The notes beneath the pieces were generated by a model, which saw only the letters and a program-made list of their open reading frames with translations, was not told where the DNA came from and searched no databases. Made by a program: the position numbers and the translations under genes. From NCBI GenBank assembly GCA_037954665.1, contig JBBMOL010000018.1, positions 6,262,001 to 6,326,000 on the forward strand: a DNA stretch of 64,000 nt, given 5' to 3'. This document shows positions 37,964 to 48,919 of the stretch, in pieces. Numbering within the stretch: position 1 is the first letter of the stretch; each line of letters starts with the position of its first letter. The stretch is from Laguncularia racemosa. Lineage: Eukaryota > Streptophyta > Magnoliopsida > Myrtales > Combretaceae.

Positions 37964-40513
37964 TTATTCTACATAGTTCATTCCACCTCTAAGCTCCACT
38001 CTACTTCCTTTTTTTTTTCCTCATAATTACTATGATAACTTTAGTATTGAAGTTAATTGTATGTAATTAATCATTTTGCACTCAATATTTGTGTTTAATG
38101 ATGTTTCGTTGATAATATTTGTTCAATTCTATAATTCAATCATATAATTTATTTATAATGCTTGTGTTATTTAGTTCAATTTCAATGTTATTACCTTTTA
38201 CATTTTCGTTTTCACATCAATATCTATTATATGTATGGATGAACATGATTCCATTTGGTTTATTTTTCCTTCAACTCTAAATCATTATATAAAATGTGAA
38301 TATGTCTTTTACCACTTTGAATCAAATTGCATGGTTTCATTTAAGAATTCTTTTTCAAATTATAAAACTTCATTTTGGTCTAATTCATTTAACAAATCAA
38401 ATCACAAATTTTGTTTGGGTCTCAATTAAACCATAATTTATTATTTGAAAAAAAATTACAAGTATAACAAGTAATCGCATATTAGAAATTTTAAATGCAT
38501 TTGATAATAACATACATTGACACTATACTAGAGGTTGATAAAATCAATATTTATACAACTTGTAAATTTCAAATTTGTTGACAATTAATTTTGATATATG
38601 AATCTATTTTATGGTATAGAATTTGAGTTAACCTATAAACAAATTGTAACATCCTATAGGTATAAAAGTTGAATGTATACATTTTAATAAGTAAAATTAA
38701 AATTTCTTTTAACCACAATGCTACAAGTAAGAATTTTTCTCATCTCAAGCAAATTATTACTTTGTTATTTAACATAGTTCATTGTACTTTTTCAATTTTA
38801 TTATTTTTTTTGTTAAAAGCCTACACAATTATGGTTTAAATGAATACCTTAGTGTTTTAAATACTTTGATAACATCAACTAACCCACATTAATATCATTG
38901 AAAACAACTAATCCACATCAATGTTGTCCAACAACTTCGAGAAGAACACTTTTCAAGACAGTATCACTTTTGTTTCTGACAATGGTGTAACAACCAACCT
39001 AAACATTTAAGGTAGCATTTGATTGTCAATATTTTGTGGTATTGCACTTGGTTTGCATGTTTAGTTTAATTATTAGAAAAAATACCTAAATTTTGTACCA
39101 CATAAAATAAATTATAAAAATTAATTTTATAGGAAAAAAACAAATTTATTTTGAAATCCCAAAAATGTCCTCGTCGTCCAACCATCTTCACCAACCACAG
39201 TCTTCTTCCCTTTAGCTAACCAATCATCATCTTTTTTGCTTCCCTCTTCATCTGCATGCTCCACAGACATCTAACTCCAACCTAAGCAACTACAAGTGTG
39301 TTCTCCTCTCTCTCTCTCTCTCATTTGCTCTTATAACCTAAGTAGATTTGTTATGTATACCCCATATGTTTGTTAGGGTTCTTGTGCTCTAATTTTTTAT
39401 TGTGAGTATTTTAATATGCTCTTTATTCGATTTTTCCATAATATGTGCAATGGAAATTAGGGATTAGTGTTTACTAATATGATTATGAAGATAGATTTCA
39501 AATCAACATCGTAATTCCTACTAACAAGGCAAATTGTCACGAAGGGCATTTCATCAACGGTCTGCTTTGTCTTCTTCATCCATCATTTACTTGCTCTCTT
39601 TTGTAAGTTACTACTACAAAGTATTTCATGCCAAACAGTGTACAGAATTAATAAGAATTTCAACATTCATGGAGAAACAGAATCAGATTATGGGCACCTT
39701 TGCATCTTATTTTCTAAGATTATTTAAGTGGACTACGGGGTCTAGTTTAAACAAGAATGTTCTTCTAATGTAGATCCGTTTAGGGTAGTATGCGTCTGTC
39801 GAGTCTAATTTTTGGATTCCCATTCCTAATCCGATCCAAACTAAACCCTATGCTCATCTAATCTAGATCCTCGACTTGAATTAGGAATTTCGTTTGATTT
39901 TTGGAGTCGCCACCCAACTGTTGTTGGGAAAAATTGAATTAAGACTAAAGGAGCGGATTAGTCTTAATTTGGACTACTAGTCGTCGTTATTTCCTCTTCT
40001 CGTTTTTGTAAGAAGAGAAAAAGGGAAAACCAGAGTTTCTAGGTCCGGAGGCTAACCTATTAAAACCTATGCGGTTACCACCTAATCTCCTAAAATTGTT
40101 CATCTTTAGAAATGTGTTTCGTTGTGTTTCTGTTAATTTTTGTTACGTCTTTGAATTTATTTCAGAAAAAAGGATTTTTCATTTATTTTATGGGTTGACC
40201 CGAATGGGTGCCTACGTACCTGCTACTCAGGATCAAACAAGCCATAGTTCGCTTTTTTGAAAACTTTTAGATTTGTTGATGAATTTTAATTTTGCAAACT
40301 CTTTTGATTTATGTTCTTAAAATTTTTGGGATTTTTCTAAAAAAATTTTAAGCCTAAACTTTGAATTTGATTTTTGAAAATGATTTTGAGGGAAAACATC
40401 AATTTTGAGTTTATTTGAAGAAAATGATTTTTCTAAGTGTTAAAACTTACTTTTTTGTAATTCTTGGAATTTTTTTAAATTTTTGTGATCTTTATGTTTT
40501 TTATGATTTTCAT

Positions 40514-40640
40514 GATTTTTGTGATTTTTATAAGTTTTGTAAGTTTTTCATGATTTTTGTGATTTTTATAAGTTTTGTAAGTTTTTCATGATTTTTATGT
40601 TTTTTATAAGTTTTGTAAGTTTTTCATGATTTTTATAATT
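40514..40640. repeat. 38-bp tandem repeat, about 3.3 copies, inside the solo LTR
   Basis: Units start at 40514, 40552 and 40590, each beginning GATTTTTGTGATTTTTATAA (third unit slightly altered) and ending AAGTTTTTCAT. The DNA is strongly T-rich on the plus strand. Confidence 0.85.
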
Positions 40641-41266
40641 TTTATATTTTTTGTTGAAAATTTCATCTTAAGTTTATTTTCTATCCTATTTTGAAATTTA
40701 AAATTTTATTATTATTATTTTCTAATATTTCTATTATTTTTCTTCATTTTTATTATTTTTATTTTATTTTTTCTTATTTCCTATTTTCTATTTTCTATTT
40801 TCTACATTATTAAATCCTAGAAAAATACAATTCCTACATTTTTCTATTTATCGACAATATAAATAAATAAATGGCTAACAATATAATAAATAATAATAAA
40901 TAAATTCAACATAAACGAATAAACAAAATAAATAAAATAAATAATAATAAAAAATCTGGAAAATCCGACTTACCTAGATCCGGATCGGTGCGCGGGTCGA
41001 GTCGGATCGGGTCGGGTCAAATCGGTCGGTCACGGCAGCGGTATTGGCTCGTTCACGGCGTTCCGACGGTCGTTTGCGGCGGGTGAAGTGTCGAATCCTA
41101 GCTTCTTGAGGGTGCTGAGTCCGATGGTGGTGGCGGTTTACTCCCAGAACGTCTCCTTGCGGTGGTTTGAACTCCGGTCGGCGGTCACGGCTTGGACTTC
41201 CTCCGATTTGCACTCTTTTCTCTCTCTCTCGCAATTCTGATCTGTGTGTTGGCTTCTTCACCTCCT

Positions 41267-41280
41267 CCTCTATTTATAGG
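41267..41280 (-). promoter_or_regulatory. TATA box of the solo LTR
   Basis: The minus strand reads CCTATAAATAGAGG, followed by GA-rich DNA, a textbook plant Pol II core promoter. It would drive transcription leftward from about 41240. Confidence 0.6.
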
Positions 41281-41614
41281 CACCTGAAATTGAGCTGAAT
41301 AAGCTCGGATTTCCTCCGATTGAAGCTGATCGGATTTTCGGTTGAAAAACTAACTCCGATCCGTGCCTATCCAACGGTTTTGTTGCGATTTGATTCCAAT
41401 TAGATAGTGTTTATCTTATTTCCGTTGAAGATCTGTTGGATTCGTGCAAAAAATTGGATCAAAACGGCCGAAATACGAATTTTTCTTCTCGCCGGCGATC
41501 TCGGGCTCGAGGTAAGGGATGATCACGCGCCCGGCGCGTGCGTTTCTTCCAGCCAATCAGATGCTGCCACGTGTCACTGGATAAGTCGAAAAATTACAAA
41601 ACGCGGAAACTGCG

Positions 41615-41692
41615 TCCTTCGCGATTCGAACCCGAGACCTCGACCCCCTGTGCACGCCTTAGCCCATGGTCCGGACCAGTTGAGCTAGCCCA
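41615..41692 (-). other. tRNA-like sequence with Pol III A and B boxes
   Basis: The minus strand reads GGGCTAGCTCAACTGGTC (A box TAGCTCAACTGG, 41688-41677) and, about 45 bp on, CTCGGGTTCGAATCGCG (B box GGGTTCGAATCG, 41633-41622). Box sequences and spacing are those of a tRNA or the head of a tRNA-derived SINE. The acceptor stem does not pair convincingly, so it is not called a functional tRNA. Confidence 0.5.
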
Positions 41693-41982
41693 CTTTCCTG
41701 ATTTTTTTATTTTCGCAAATTGCATATATGCAATGCGATTTTTCTATTTTTTGTATTTTTTGAAAATTCCAAAAATTTTAAAAATTGTTTATAATTTATT
41801 ATTGCCATTTTTGAAATCATTTTTCAAAATTGAAGTGTTTTCCTATTTATTTTTATTTTTTGAACATTTTTATTATTTTATGCTAAATTAGGAAAAATTG
41901 GGAAAAATTAGGAAAAATTGAAAAATTGATTATTATTGAGAATTGTTGATTCCGATGGCAAAAATGGGGTGTTTACAGCGTC

Positions 41983-42633
41983 GTATGATGATAAGTAGGA
42001 TCCATATAGTTTAAGCCATTGGGTCTCTAAAAGATAAATTCCTAAAGGGATGTCATTTTTCCTTCTGTTGGTGGGGAGTGGTAAGGGGAGGAGGAATTTA
42101 CATTGATTGATATTGCATTTTCAAGAAAGTTACAGGGGCCATAAAATACTAACAAAGAGCTTGTGGCAATGGTCATACCCTCATTGAGCCAAGTTGTAGT
42201 TATTGGAAGGCAATCAAAATATCTTTGTTCACACTTCTCAAAGTCAAGAGAAATGAGACAATGAATCTAAAGAGACTCAAATGCAAAAGGTTAGTTCTTG
42301 TACTTCTTATCGAGAAAATAAGAAGTAACTTGTGTTGCTATGGAGTAAGGCAAGTTATATCAATCTTACTATGATTCCTTTCACCATCCCTCAAGTTTCT
42401 AAGAAGAATAAGTTAATTGTTTGCTTCTTCAGTGTGAATGGTTTAGAAGGTTTATGTTGTAGTTCTAACAACCATCAACTCAATTATGTTGACAAGATAA
42501 CCATGGATAGAGGACCACAAGCAAAGATTAGTATCCATCAAAAACAACAAAAAGGTTCTTAGAGCTTAGGTGTAAATTTTTTGCCTTCTCCATTTATATT
42601 ACTATACTATTATTATCATGCAATAGTCGTATC
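41983..42633. other. Intergenic DNA between the solo LTR and the CRM-like element
   Basis: No gene or repeat recognised. It is somewhat less AT-rich than the neighbouring intergenic DNA, with a 76-codon frame at 42332-42562 that matches nothing I know. Confidence 0.4.
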
Positions 42634-42638
42634 ATTAT

Positions 42639-43127
42639 TGACGCAACGAGTTAGCGTAGAAAGCTTAGAGAATCACTCAACGAAGGAATCTTTCAAACAA
42701 ACAATGGTTGCGCACAACCACTAAAGGCGAGAAGTCTCTCACGAAATGTATTTCAAGAATAAAATAAGACGTAACCCTAACATCACTACAAAAAGGTTTA
42801 TATACTCTCCTAAAATTATCAAAAGGAAAAGACGAATCTACGCGTACACGGTCTAAGGCACGACCGTGCTTCGAACCGTGTTGGACTCTGTGACTATTTG
42901 TTATTCGATGCCCCTGGTTGAGACACGACCGTGCTTCAAGCCGTGTTAGACTCTGTGGGGATTAGCTGTTCAATACCCCTGCTCGAGACACGGCCGTGCT
43001 TCAGGCCGTGTTAGGCTCTGTGAGGTCTTGCGGTTTGATACCCTTGCTCGAGACACGGCCGTGTTTCCGGCCGTACGCGGAACCCGTGCTCCCAACCGTA
43101 TGATCGCTTCTTGTATCCCCTCCATCA
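42639..43127 (-). repeat. 3' LTR of the CRM-like element (489 bp)
   Basis: Because the coding strand is minus, this left copy is the 3' LTR. Its minus-strand TATA box is GAGTATATAAACC near 42803-42791. Upstream of that, in U3, lie four partial-to-complete 65-bp GC-rich repeats. The last codons of pol lie inside this LTR. Confidence 0.95.
42858..43122. repeat. 65-bp tandem repeats in U3 of the 3' LTR
   Basis: The anchor ACACG/GCACG recurs at 42858, 42923, 42988 and 43053, exactly 65 bp apart. Each unit begins with CACGRCCGTG, a perfect 10-bp palindrome (CACGGCCGTG) in the last two, followed by a second CCGTG and CTCTGTG. The fourth copy is partial. The block is strikingly GC-rich against the AT-rich window. 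Confidence 0.9.
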
Positions 43128-45790
43128 TTCTCTCCCACCAGAGAAGAACTCGACCCCGAGTTCTCTGTAGGATATAATGCCACATCGTCAAGGAAAAAGG
43201 GAAAGATATCAGCGACATTGAATGTCTTCGAAATGCCCATGGTGTTTGGTAAACCGACCACATAAGCATTATCATTGATTGCCTGCACGATCTTATACGG
43301 ACCATACTTTTTAGGTTGAAGCTTTCTGTATTTGCCAACAGGAAACCGTTCCTTGCGTAAGAATACCATAACCTGATCACCCACTGAAAACACTTGTCGC
43401 CGGCGATGCTTGTCAGCTGCAGCTTTGTACTTAGCATTAGATTGTTCAATTTTCGCCCGCACCTCAGATGTAATATGCTGCCAACTATCCGCTAGGTTCT
43501 TAGCTGCTGTGTGAGACGCTGTATCCCTTGGAAGCTTGATCAAATCCATAGCATGGTTAGGAGTATTGGTATAGACAATAGAGAATGGAGACTTGCCTGT
43601 TGTCCTATGAACGGCACTGTTATAAGCAAACTCTGCCTGAGCTAATGCCACATCCCATTGCTTGGGCTTCTCATTGCAAATACTTCTAATTAGATTGCCC
43701 AAAATGCGATTTGTAGCTTCTGTCTGGCCATCCGTCTGTGGATGAGCCATGCTGCTATAGTTCAGTGAGGAATCAAACAGCATCCACAAGGTTCTCCAAA
43801 AATGACTCAGGAATTTGCTATCCCTATCTGAAGTAATAGACTTAGGCACCCCATGGAGGCGTACCACTTCTTCGAAGAACAACTTGGCAATGACCTGAGC
43901 ATCAGCAACCTTCCGACATGGGATAAAATGTGCCATCTTAGAGAACCTGTCAACCACAACAAAAACGGAATCAACACCCCGTTGGGTACGGGGCAATCCC
44001 AGGACAAAGTCCATGGACAATTCCTCCCATATGTTCTCAGGAACGGGGAGTGGGGTGTAGAGGCCCGTGTTTTGGGCCTGACCTTTAGAGGTCTGGCATA
44101 TATAACACCGTTGCACAATCCTCCCAACGTCACGCCTCAAGTGTGGCCAGTAATATCTAGTGCTGACTGCTGCAATGGTCTTGTCTCTGCCCAGATGACC
44201 TGCCAATCCACCACCATGCAAATCACGGATCAGCTTCTCCCTCAGAGAAGACTCTGGAATACAAAGCTGATTTCCTTTCATGAGGAACCCATCATAAATA
44301 TGGAAATCACTACTAGGTTTTTTGTCCCGACATAACACCCACGCATCCTTAAAATCGTTATCACTTACGTATAGATCTTTCATATGCTCAAATCCCACCA
44401 CTTCAGTGTGAAGTGTCACCAACAAACTGGCTCGCCTACTCAAAGCATCTGCGACTTTGTTGTAGACTCCCGATTTATGTTTAAGTTTAAACGGGAACTT
44501 TTGTAAGAATTGAATCCATCGTGCATACATGTCCTTACTAATCCTGGTCTGATTATTCAAGTGCTTAAGAGCATCACAGTCGGAGTATAGCACGAATTCC
44601 TTGCCCACTAGGTAATGTTCCCAGGTCCTCAAAGCACGCACCACTGAATAAAATTCTTTGTCATAAGTGGACCAATTCCGCCTAGACTCGCATAACTTCT
44701 CACTGAAAAAGGCAATAGGCTTCCTTTCCTGAGATAGCACCGCTCCTATTCCCACCCCACTTGCATCACAATCGACTTCAAACAATTTATCAAAGTCAGG
44801 TAATGCAAGGACTGGAGCATTGCACAACTTTTCTTTTAACAGCTCGAAACTACTTTCAGCTTCATCACTCCACTGGAACTTCCCTTTCTTCAGGCACTCG
44901 GTCATAGGTGCAGCAAGGGTGCTGAAGTGATGAATAAACCTTCTATAGAAGCTCGCTAATCCTAGAAAACTCCTCAAAGCACTTACGGTGTTGGGAATAG
45001 GCCATTCCCTAATAGCTTTTACTTTCTCATCATCCATGGTAATTCCATCACCACTAACGACAAAACCCAAGAACAACAATCTCCTAGAGAGGAATACACA
45101 CTTCTTGAGATTCACAAAGAGCTTGTTCTCCCTCAGAACATTCAACACTTCCCTCACATGATCGATGTGTTCCTTCTCAGTTTTGCTATAGATCAGGATA
45201 TCGTCAAAGTAAACTACGACAAATCGAGCAGAAAAGGGTCTAAGTACCTGATTCATAATACGCATAAAGGTGCTTGGGGCGTTACTGAGGCCAAAAGGCA
45301 TGACCATCCATTCATATAGGCCTTCCTTAGTTTTAAAGGCCGTCTTCCACTCATCTCCTGGTCGAATCCGAATCTGATGGTAACCACTTCTTAGATCGAT
45401 CTTGGAAAAGAATTTGGCCCCACTCAAGCAATCTAGCATGTCTTCCAACCTTGGTATCGGGAATTTATAGCCAATGGTAATTTTGTTGATTGCTCTGTTG
45501 TCGACACACATGCGCCAACTACCATCTTTCTTTGGGGTCAGCAAAGCGGGCACTGCGCAAGGGCTCATGCTCTCCCTGATGAATCCCTTCTGGAGTAGTT
45601 CTTGCACCTTTCCCTGCAATATTTCCGTCTCCTTTGGGCTCATCCTATAATGTGGAAGATTAGGTAGGCTAGCTCCTGGAATCAAATCAATATGATGTTG
45701 GATATCCCTCATGGGAGGTAATCCATCGGGTAGCTCCTCAAATGTTATTTCCCTAAACTCCTCCAGTAGTGCCTTCACACTGTCTGGCAA
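43001..45790 (-). pseudogene. pol: pol of the CRM-like element: RT, RNase H, integrase
   Basis: A 929-residue open block. RT occupies about 40-300, with catalytic loop [12 protein letters not shown] (D196, D197). RNase H runs about 330-450 with D342, E379 and D404 ([20 protein letters not shown]). The integrase zinc finger is about 524-566 (LHGGG..GHLG, CYIC). The integrase core has D594, D655 and E691 ([29 protein letters not shown]). A GPY motif ([10 protein letters not shown]) lies near 815. No canonical chromodomain is visible after it; the last 40 or so residues are encoded by the LTR. All catalytic residues are present. It is in the same frame as the gag-protease block, separated by a TAG just upstream (about 45806), so no normal full polyprotein can be made from this copy. 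Confidence 0.92.
43128..43140 (-). other. Polypurine tract of the CRM-like element
   Basis: The minus strand reads TGGTGGGAGAGAA directly before the 3' LTR, the expected site for plus-strand DNA priming. Confidence 0.8.
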
Positions 45791-45805
45791 CTCTTGGTCA
45801 CTACT

Positions 45806-47185
45806 CTAATCTTCCTCCACGAACATCACCTGTCGGACAACTAATGCATGGATTGTATGTGTCTCCTTAATTGCTTCCCCCATCTCCCTCTCAGATTGGG
45901 TGATAGTGAGGAAAGAATGCCCCTCCGTTTTAGAAGTTTTAAGGCGGTGAGATGTTTTGAGAGGTAGGAGAGTGAACTTTACCCCATCCTTCTCTAACTG
46001 GTAAACATTCTCCCTTCCTTCGTGTTTGGCATCAACATCAAATTGCCAAGGCCTCCCAAACAGAAGGTGGCATGCGTCCATGTCCACGACATCACAATAG
46101 ACCTCATCTCTATACTTCCCTATAGAGAAAGGTACTATGCATCGCTCGGTGACCTCTATTTTCTCAGCCGCTTTAATCCATCCAATGGTATATGGATTCG
46201 GGTGTTTTTCAATCGTCAAATTCAATACTCTCACTGTTTCCTTACCAATGATATTCTCGCAACTCCCGCTATCCACTATCAAGTCAAACACCCTACCATC
46301 AACAGTACATCTAGTACGGAATAACTGATGTCTTTGGGACTTCTCATCACACTTCGGTGCCAACATCAACTTCCTAATGACATACGTTTCCTCATCATCT
46401 CCATAACCATCATCACCATAAAGCTCATCCCCTCCATCCGGTTCACAGCACACCTCATCATCCTCCTCTCTATTAATAACATTAATTGGTCTCCTACTGG
46501 AGCACTCATTGGAACGATGACCCGGTTGGTTGCACCTATAGCACTTTCCCATAACTAGTTTAGCATAGGGATTGTTTTGCTTAGGTGCTTCCCTATTTTC
46601 CATTAGTCTCCTACTTGTTCCCCTTTCTTCTCTCTTCTCATTGCTTCCGCCTGGAGTTTCCAGGACAGCCTTCCCTCTATCCGTACCTACGGTACTGAAT
46701 CCTTCGTTCTTAAACCTTCGGTTACCTCCATCAAACCTACTGGTCTTTTCTTGTAGCATCATCTCTGCCCGAAGGGCCATGTTTTTCACCTCATTGACGT
46801 TGCGTAAAACATGAACCCCTATCTTCTCCTTAATTTGCAGCCTCAGTCCATCTAGGTATCTAGCCACCTGTTGTCCTTCGCTTTCCCTAAGGTCGTTTCT
46901 CTCAGCCAACCTTATGAACTCCGTCGTATATTCATACACTGTTCTTGGGCCTTGTCTACACTTCTGGTATTGTTGGAACAATATTTGTTCGTAGTCAGGA
47001 GGCAGGAAATCCCTTTGGATCAATTGCTTCATTCTATACCACGTCTGCACCGGTTGCTTTCCTTCTCTATATCGCCTATTCTGCAATCTCTCCCACCAGG
47101 CCGAAGCCCCTCCTTTCAATCTACATGCCACTAACCTCACCCTACGATTCTCCGGCACTTCCATATAATCAAAGAAACGATCCAC
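45806..47185 (-). pseudogene. gag: gag (C-terminal part) and protease of the CRM-like element
   Basis: A 459-residue block. It continues the gag domain (VRLVACRLKGGASAWWERLQ, then FLPPDYEQILFQQYQKC and ESEGQQVARYLDGL). A CCHC zinc knuckle (CYRCNQPGHRSNEC, near 46550-46500) binds genomic RNA. Acidic linkers follow, then an aspartic protease with active site LIVDSGS near 46275 that would cleave the polyprotein. It ends at an in-frame TAG. The methionine at 47185 is internal; the true start is upstream at 47674 in the same frame. Confidence 0.9.
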
Positions 47186-47194
47186 TTCTGCCAG

Positions 47195-47674
47195 CTAATC
47201 TATTAAATCCTCGATGCTCAAATTACCGTTAAAAGAAGGTATATCTACCTTTAATTTGAATTCGCTGGTGTCTCCTTGATCATAGCCCTGGCGATTCCGG
47301 CCATAACCACCCCCACCGTATCCTCTCCGCTGTGGTTGCGGGTTTCCGGCCAACCAATCATCTTTCTCATCAGAATCCACATCATACTCTTGGACTCTTC
47401 GATTCGCAGCGATAGGTCTGTTGATCGGAACGCCAAGAGCAGGGTTTGCCCCGGGTCGTACTCCCCTAACGTCTCTATCCCTGTTTGTATTGGTTCCCAT
47501 TACGTCAAAACACTCCACCAGATCATCAAAACGCTGTTCGAAGCGTCGGAGTCTCTGATCCATGGTATCCAACACTACCCTTTGAGCCTGCACTTCGGTT
47601 CGCAGAGTTTCCACATCCCGAGCAACGTCCGGAACGTGATCGCCTCCTAAACTTCCGTCACCTGACATCTCCAC
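47195..47674 (-). pseudogene. gag: gag N-terminal part of the CRM-like element
   Basis: Starts at ATG 47674, about 30 bases after the 5' LTR, and runs 159 codons (MEMSGDGSLGGDHVPD, a coiled-coil-like segment VETLRTEVQAQRVVLDTMDQ, then a Gly/Arg-rich stretch). It enters the gag core at KVDIPSFNGNLSIEDLID and meets an in-frame TAG at 47197-47195. Reading continues in the same frame beyond it into the next block, so this is a point nonsense break rather than a frameshift. Confidence 0.9.
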
Positions 47675-47688
47675 AGGAAATTTTCCTT

Positions 47689-47700
47689 GCTCTGATACTA
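47689..47700 (-). other. Primer-binding site, initiator tRNA-Met type
   Basis: The minus strand reads TAGTATCAGAGC two bases inside the 5' LTR. It differs at one position from the complement of the plant initiator tRNA-Met 3' end (TGGTATCAGAGC), the usual primer of Ty3/gypsy chromoviruses. Confidence 0.85.
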
Positions 47701-47702
47701 AC

Positions 47703-48179
47703 TGACGCAGCGAGTTAGCGTAGAAAGCTTAGAGAATCACTCAACGAATGAATCTCTCAAATAAACAATGGTTACGCACAACCACTAAAGGCGAGAAGTC
47801 TCTCACAAAATGTATTTCAAGAATAAAATAAGACGTAACCCTAACATCACTACAAAAAGGTTTATATACTCTCCTAAAATTATCAAAAGGAAAAGACGAA
47901 TCTGCGCGTACACGGTTTAAGGCACGACCGTGCTTCGAACCGTGTTGGACTCTATGACTATTTGTTATTCGATGCCCCTGGTTGAGACACGGCCGTGTTA
48001 GACTCTGTGGGGATTAGCTGTTCAATACCCCTGCTCGAGACACGGCCGTGCTTTAGGTCGTGTTAGGCTCTGTGAGGTCTTTCGGTTTGATACCCTTGCT
48101 CGAGACACGGCCGTGTTTCCGGCCGTGCGCGGAACCCGTGCTCCCAACCGTATGATCGCTTCTTGTATCCCCTCCATCA
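47703..48179 (-). repeat. 5' LTR of the CRM-like element (477 bp)
   Basis: Partner of 42639-43127. It carries the same TATA box (minus strand, near 47880-47868) and the same 65-bp repeat block from 47922. Its second repeat unit has lost 12 bp between two CCGTG copies, consistent with slippage. Confidence 0.95.
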
Positions 48180-48184
48180 ATTAT

Positions 48185-48829
48185 CCCCAAAAATGTGAAA
48201 GCCATATTGAAGGTTTTTCTTCTTTTTTCTTATAACGCTTGAGAAATTAGTAAACTGCTTTAAGATTTTGGGCATATATTCATGTGTTTTAGTTTTCTCT
48301 TTAAGATTTATTTTTTCAAGTTGGGAGCTTAAGAAAAAAAGTTTAGACTAGTCTAATAATTAATTGATTGAAATTTCTTTTGATGATTATGAATTAGAAA
48401 CTTTTACTACAAAATTGATTAATACTGTTGAAGTTAATTAGAAAAAGATAATGCTATTGAAGTTTTTAGTAAAATAAATTCCATATACATAGAAGAAATA
48501 TATGTTCATAGCATGCTAACTAAAAGATTCAAAATACTTCTTTTCCTTAATGTATTTATAATTTGGTGTATTGTTAACACTCTATTGTGTTTTTCCCCCG
48601 GAGGTTTATAGGTTGGCTAGAAGATGCTGCTTATTTTACATTTATTATTTCTTACTTTTTGAGTTGCTTTGTCTTCATATAAAAGGATTATTGCCATAGT
48701 TTATGCATATACTCATTTTTTTGTCTTTAGATGTGTATTATAGATCATGCATCATCATGAAATTTTGATTTACCTTATTGGATAAAGATTTTATATCAAC
48801 ATGCTTACAATGGCTACTACTAGTTTTTA
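48185..48829. other. AT-rich DNA, possibly the 5' flank of Harbinger copy 2
   Basis: No coding region or repeat recognised. The CRM-like element split this DNA from 41983-42633. Confidence 0.4.
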
Positions 48830-48919
48830 TTATATGAACTTTATTTTAACTAGAAAGGTAGAGAGGGAAGTATTAGATAAACGAGCATTGGTTAGGTATG
48901 AAACACGTTGAGAAGTGAC

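Larger units (their letters stand above)
36400..39791. other. Intergenic DNA with microsatellites
   Basis: No gene supported. Apart from the two microsatellites listed and a short CT tract at 39305-39325, the sequence is AT-rich and featureless. Confidence 0.5.
39797..41977 (-). mobile_element. Solo LTR of a large gypsy element (2.18 kb)
   Basis: GCGTC at 39792-39796 and GCGTC at 41978-41982 form a perfect 5-bp target duplication around a segment beginning TGTCGAGTC and ending GTTTACA, with TG..CA ends. Read on the minus strand it starts TGTAAACACCCCATTTTTGC and ends AGACTCGACA. A canonical TATA box (CCTATAAATAGAGG, 41280-41267) on the minus strand gives the LTR orientation. There is no gag, pol or second LTR, so it is a recombined solo LTR. 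The length and end motif suggest a Tat/Ogre-type parent, which is inference. Inside are a 38-bp tandem repeat and a tRNA-like block. Confidence 0.75.
42634..48184 (-). mobile_element. CRM-like Ty3/gypsy chromovirus, structurally complete
   Basis: Two direct LTRs (42639-43127 and 47703-48179) with TG..CA ends are flanked by perfect ATTAT target duplications (42634-42638, 48180-48184). The internal minus-strand frame encodes gag, protease, RT, RNase H and integrase in gypsy order. A primer site for initiator tRNA-Met and a polypurine tract sit at the proper places. Gag and RT/RNase H blocks ([36 protein letters not shown]) and the overlap of the pol end with the 3' LTR point to the CRM (centromeric retrotransposon) clade. 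The LTRs differ by about 14 substitutions and one 12-bp indel, about 3 percent, so the insertion is recent. Two in-frame TAG codons interrupt the polyprotein. Confidence 0.93.

Noticed and set aside
39769..39797. An alternative left boundary of the solo LTR at TGTAGATCC (39769)
   Set aside because: It gives no matching target duplication, whereas 39797 gives a perfect GCGTC pair.
41615..41692. A functional tRNA gene
   Set aside because: A and B boxes are present but the acceptor stem and anticodon arm do not pair convincingly, and it lies inside an LTR.
43853..47718. Several plus-strand frames of 60-160 codons across the CRM-like element
   Set aside because: They are antisense to gag-pol, which explains the region fully.
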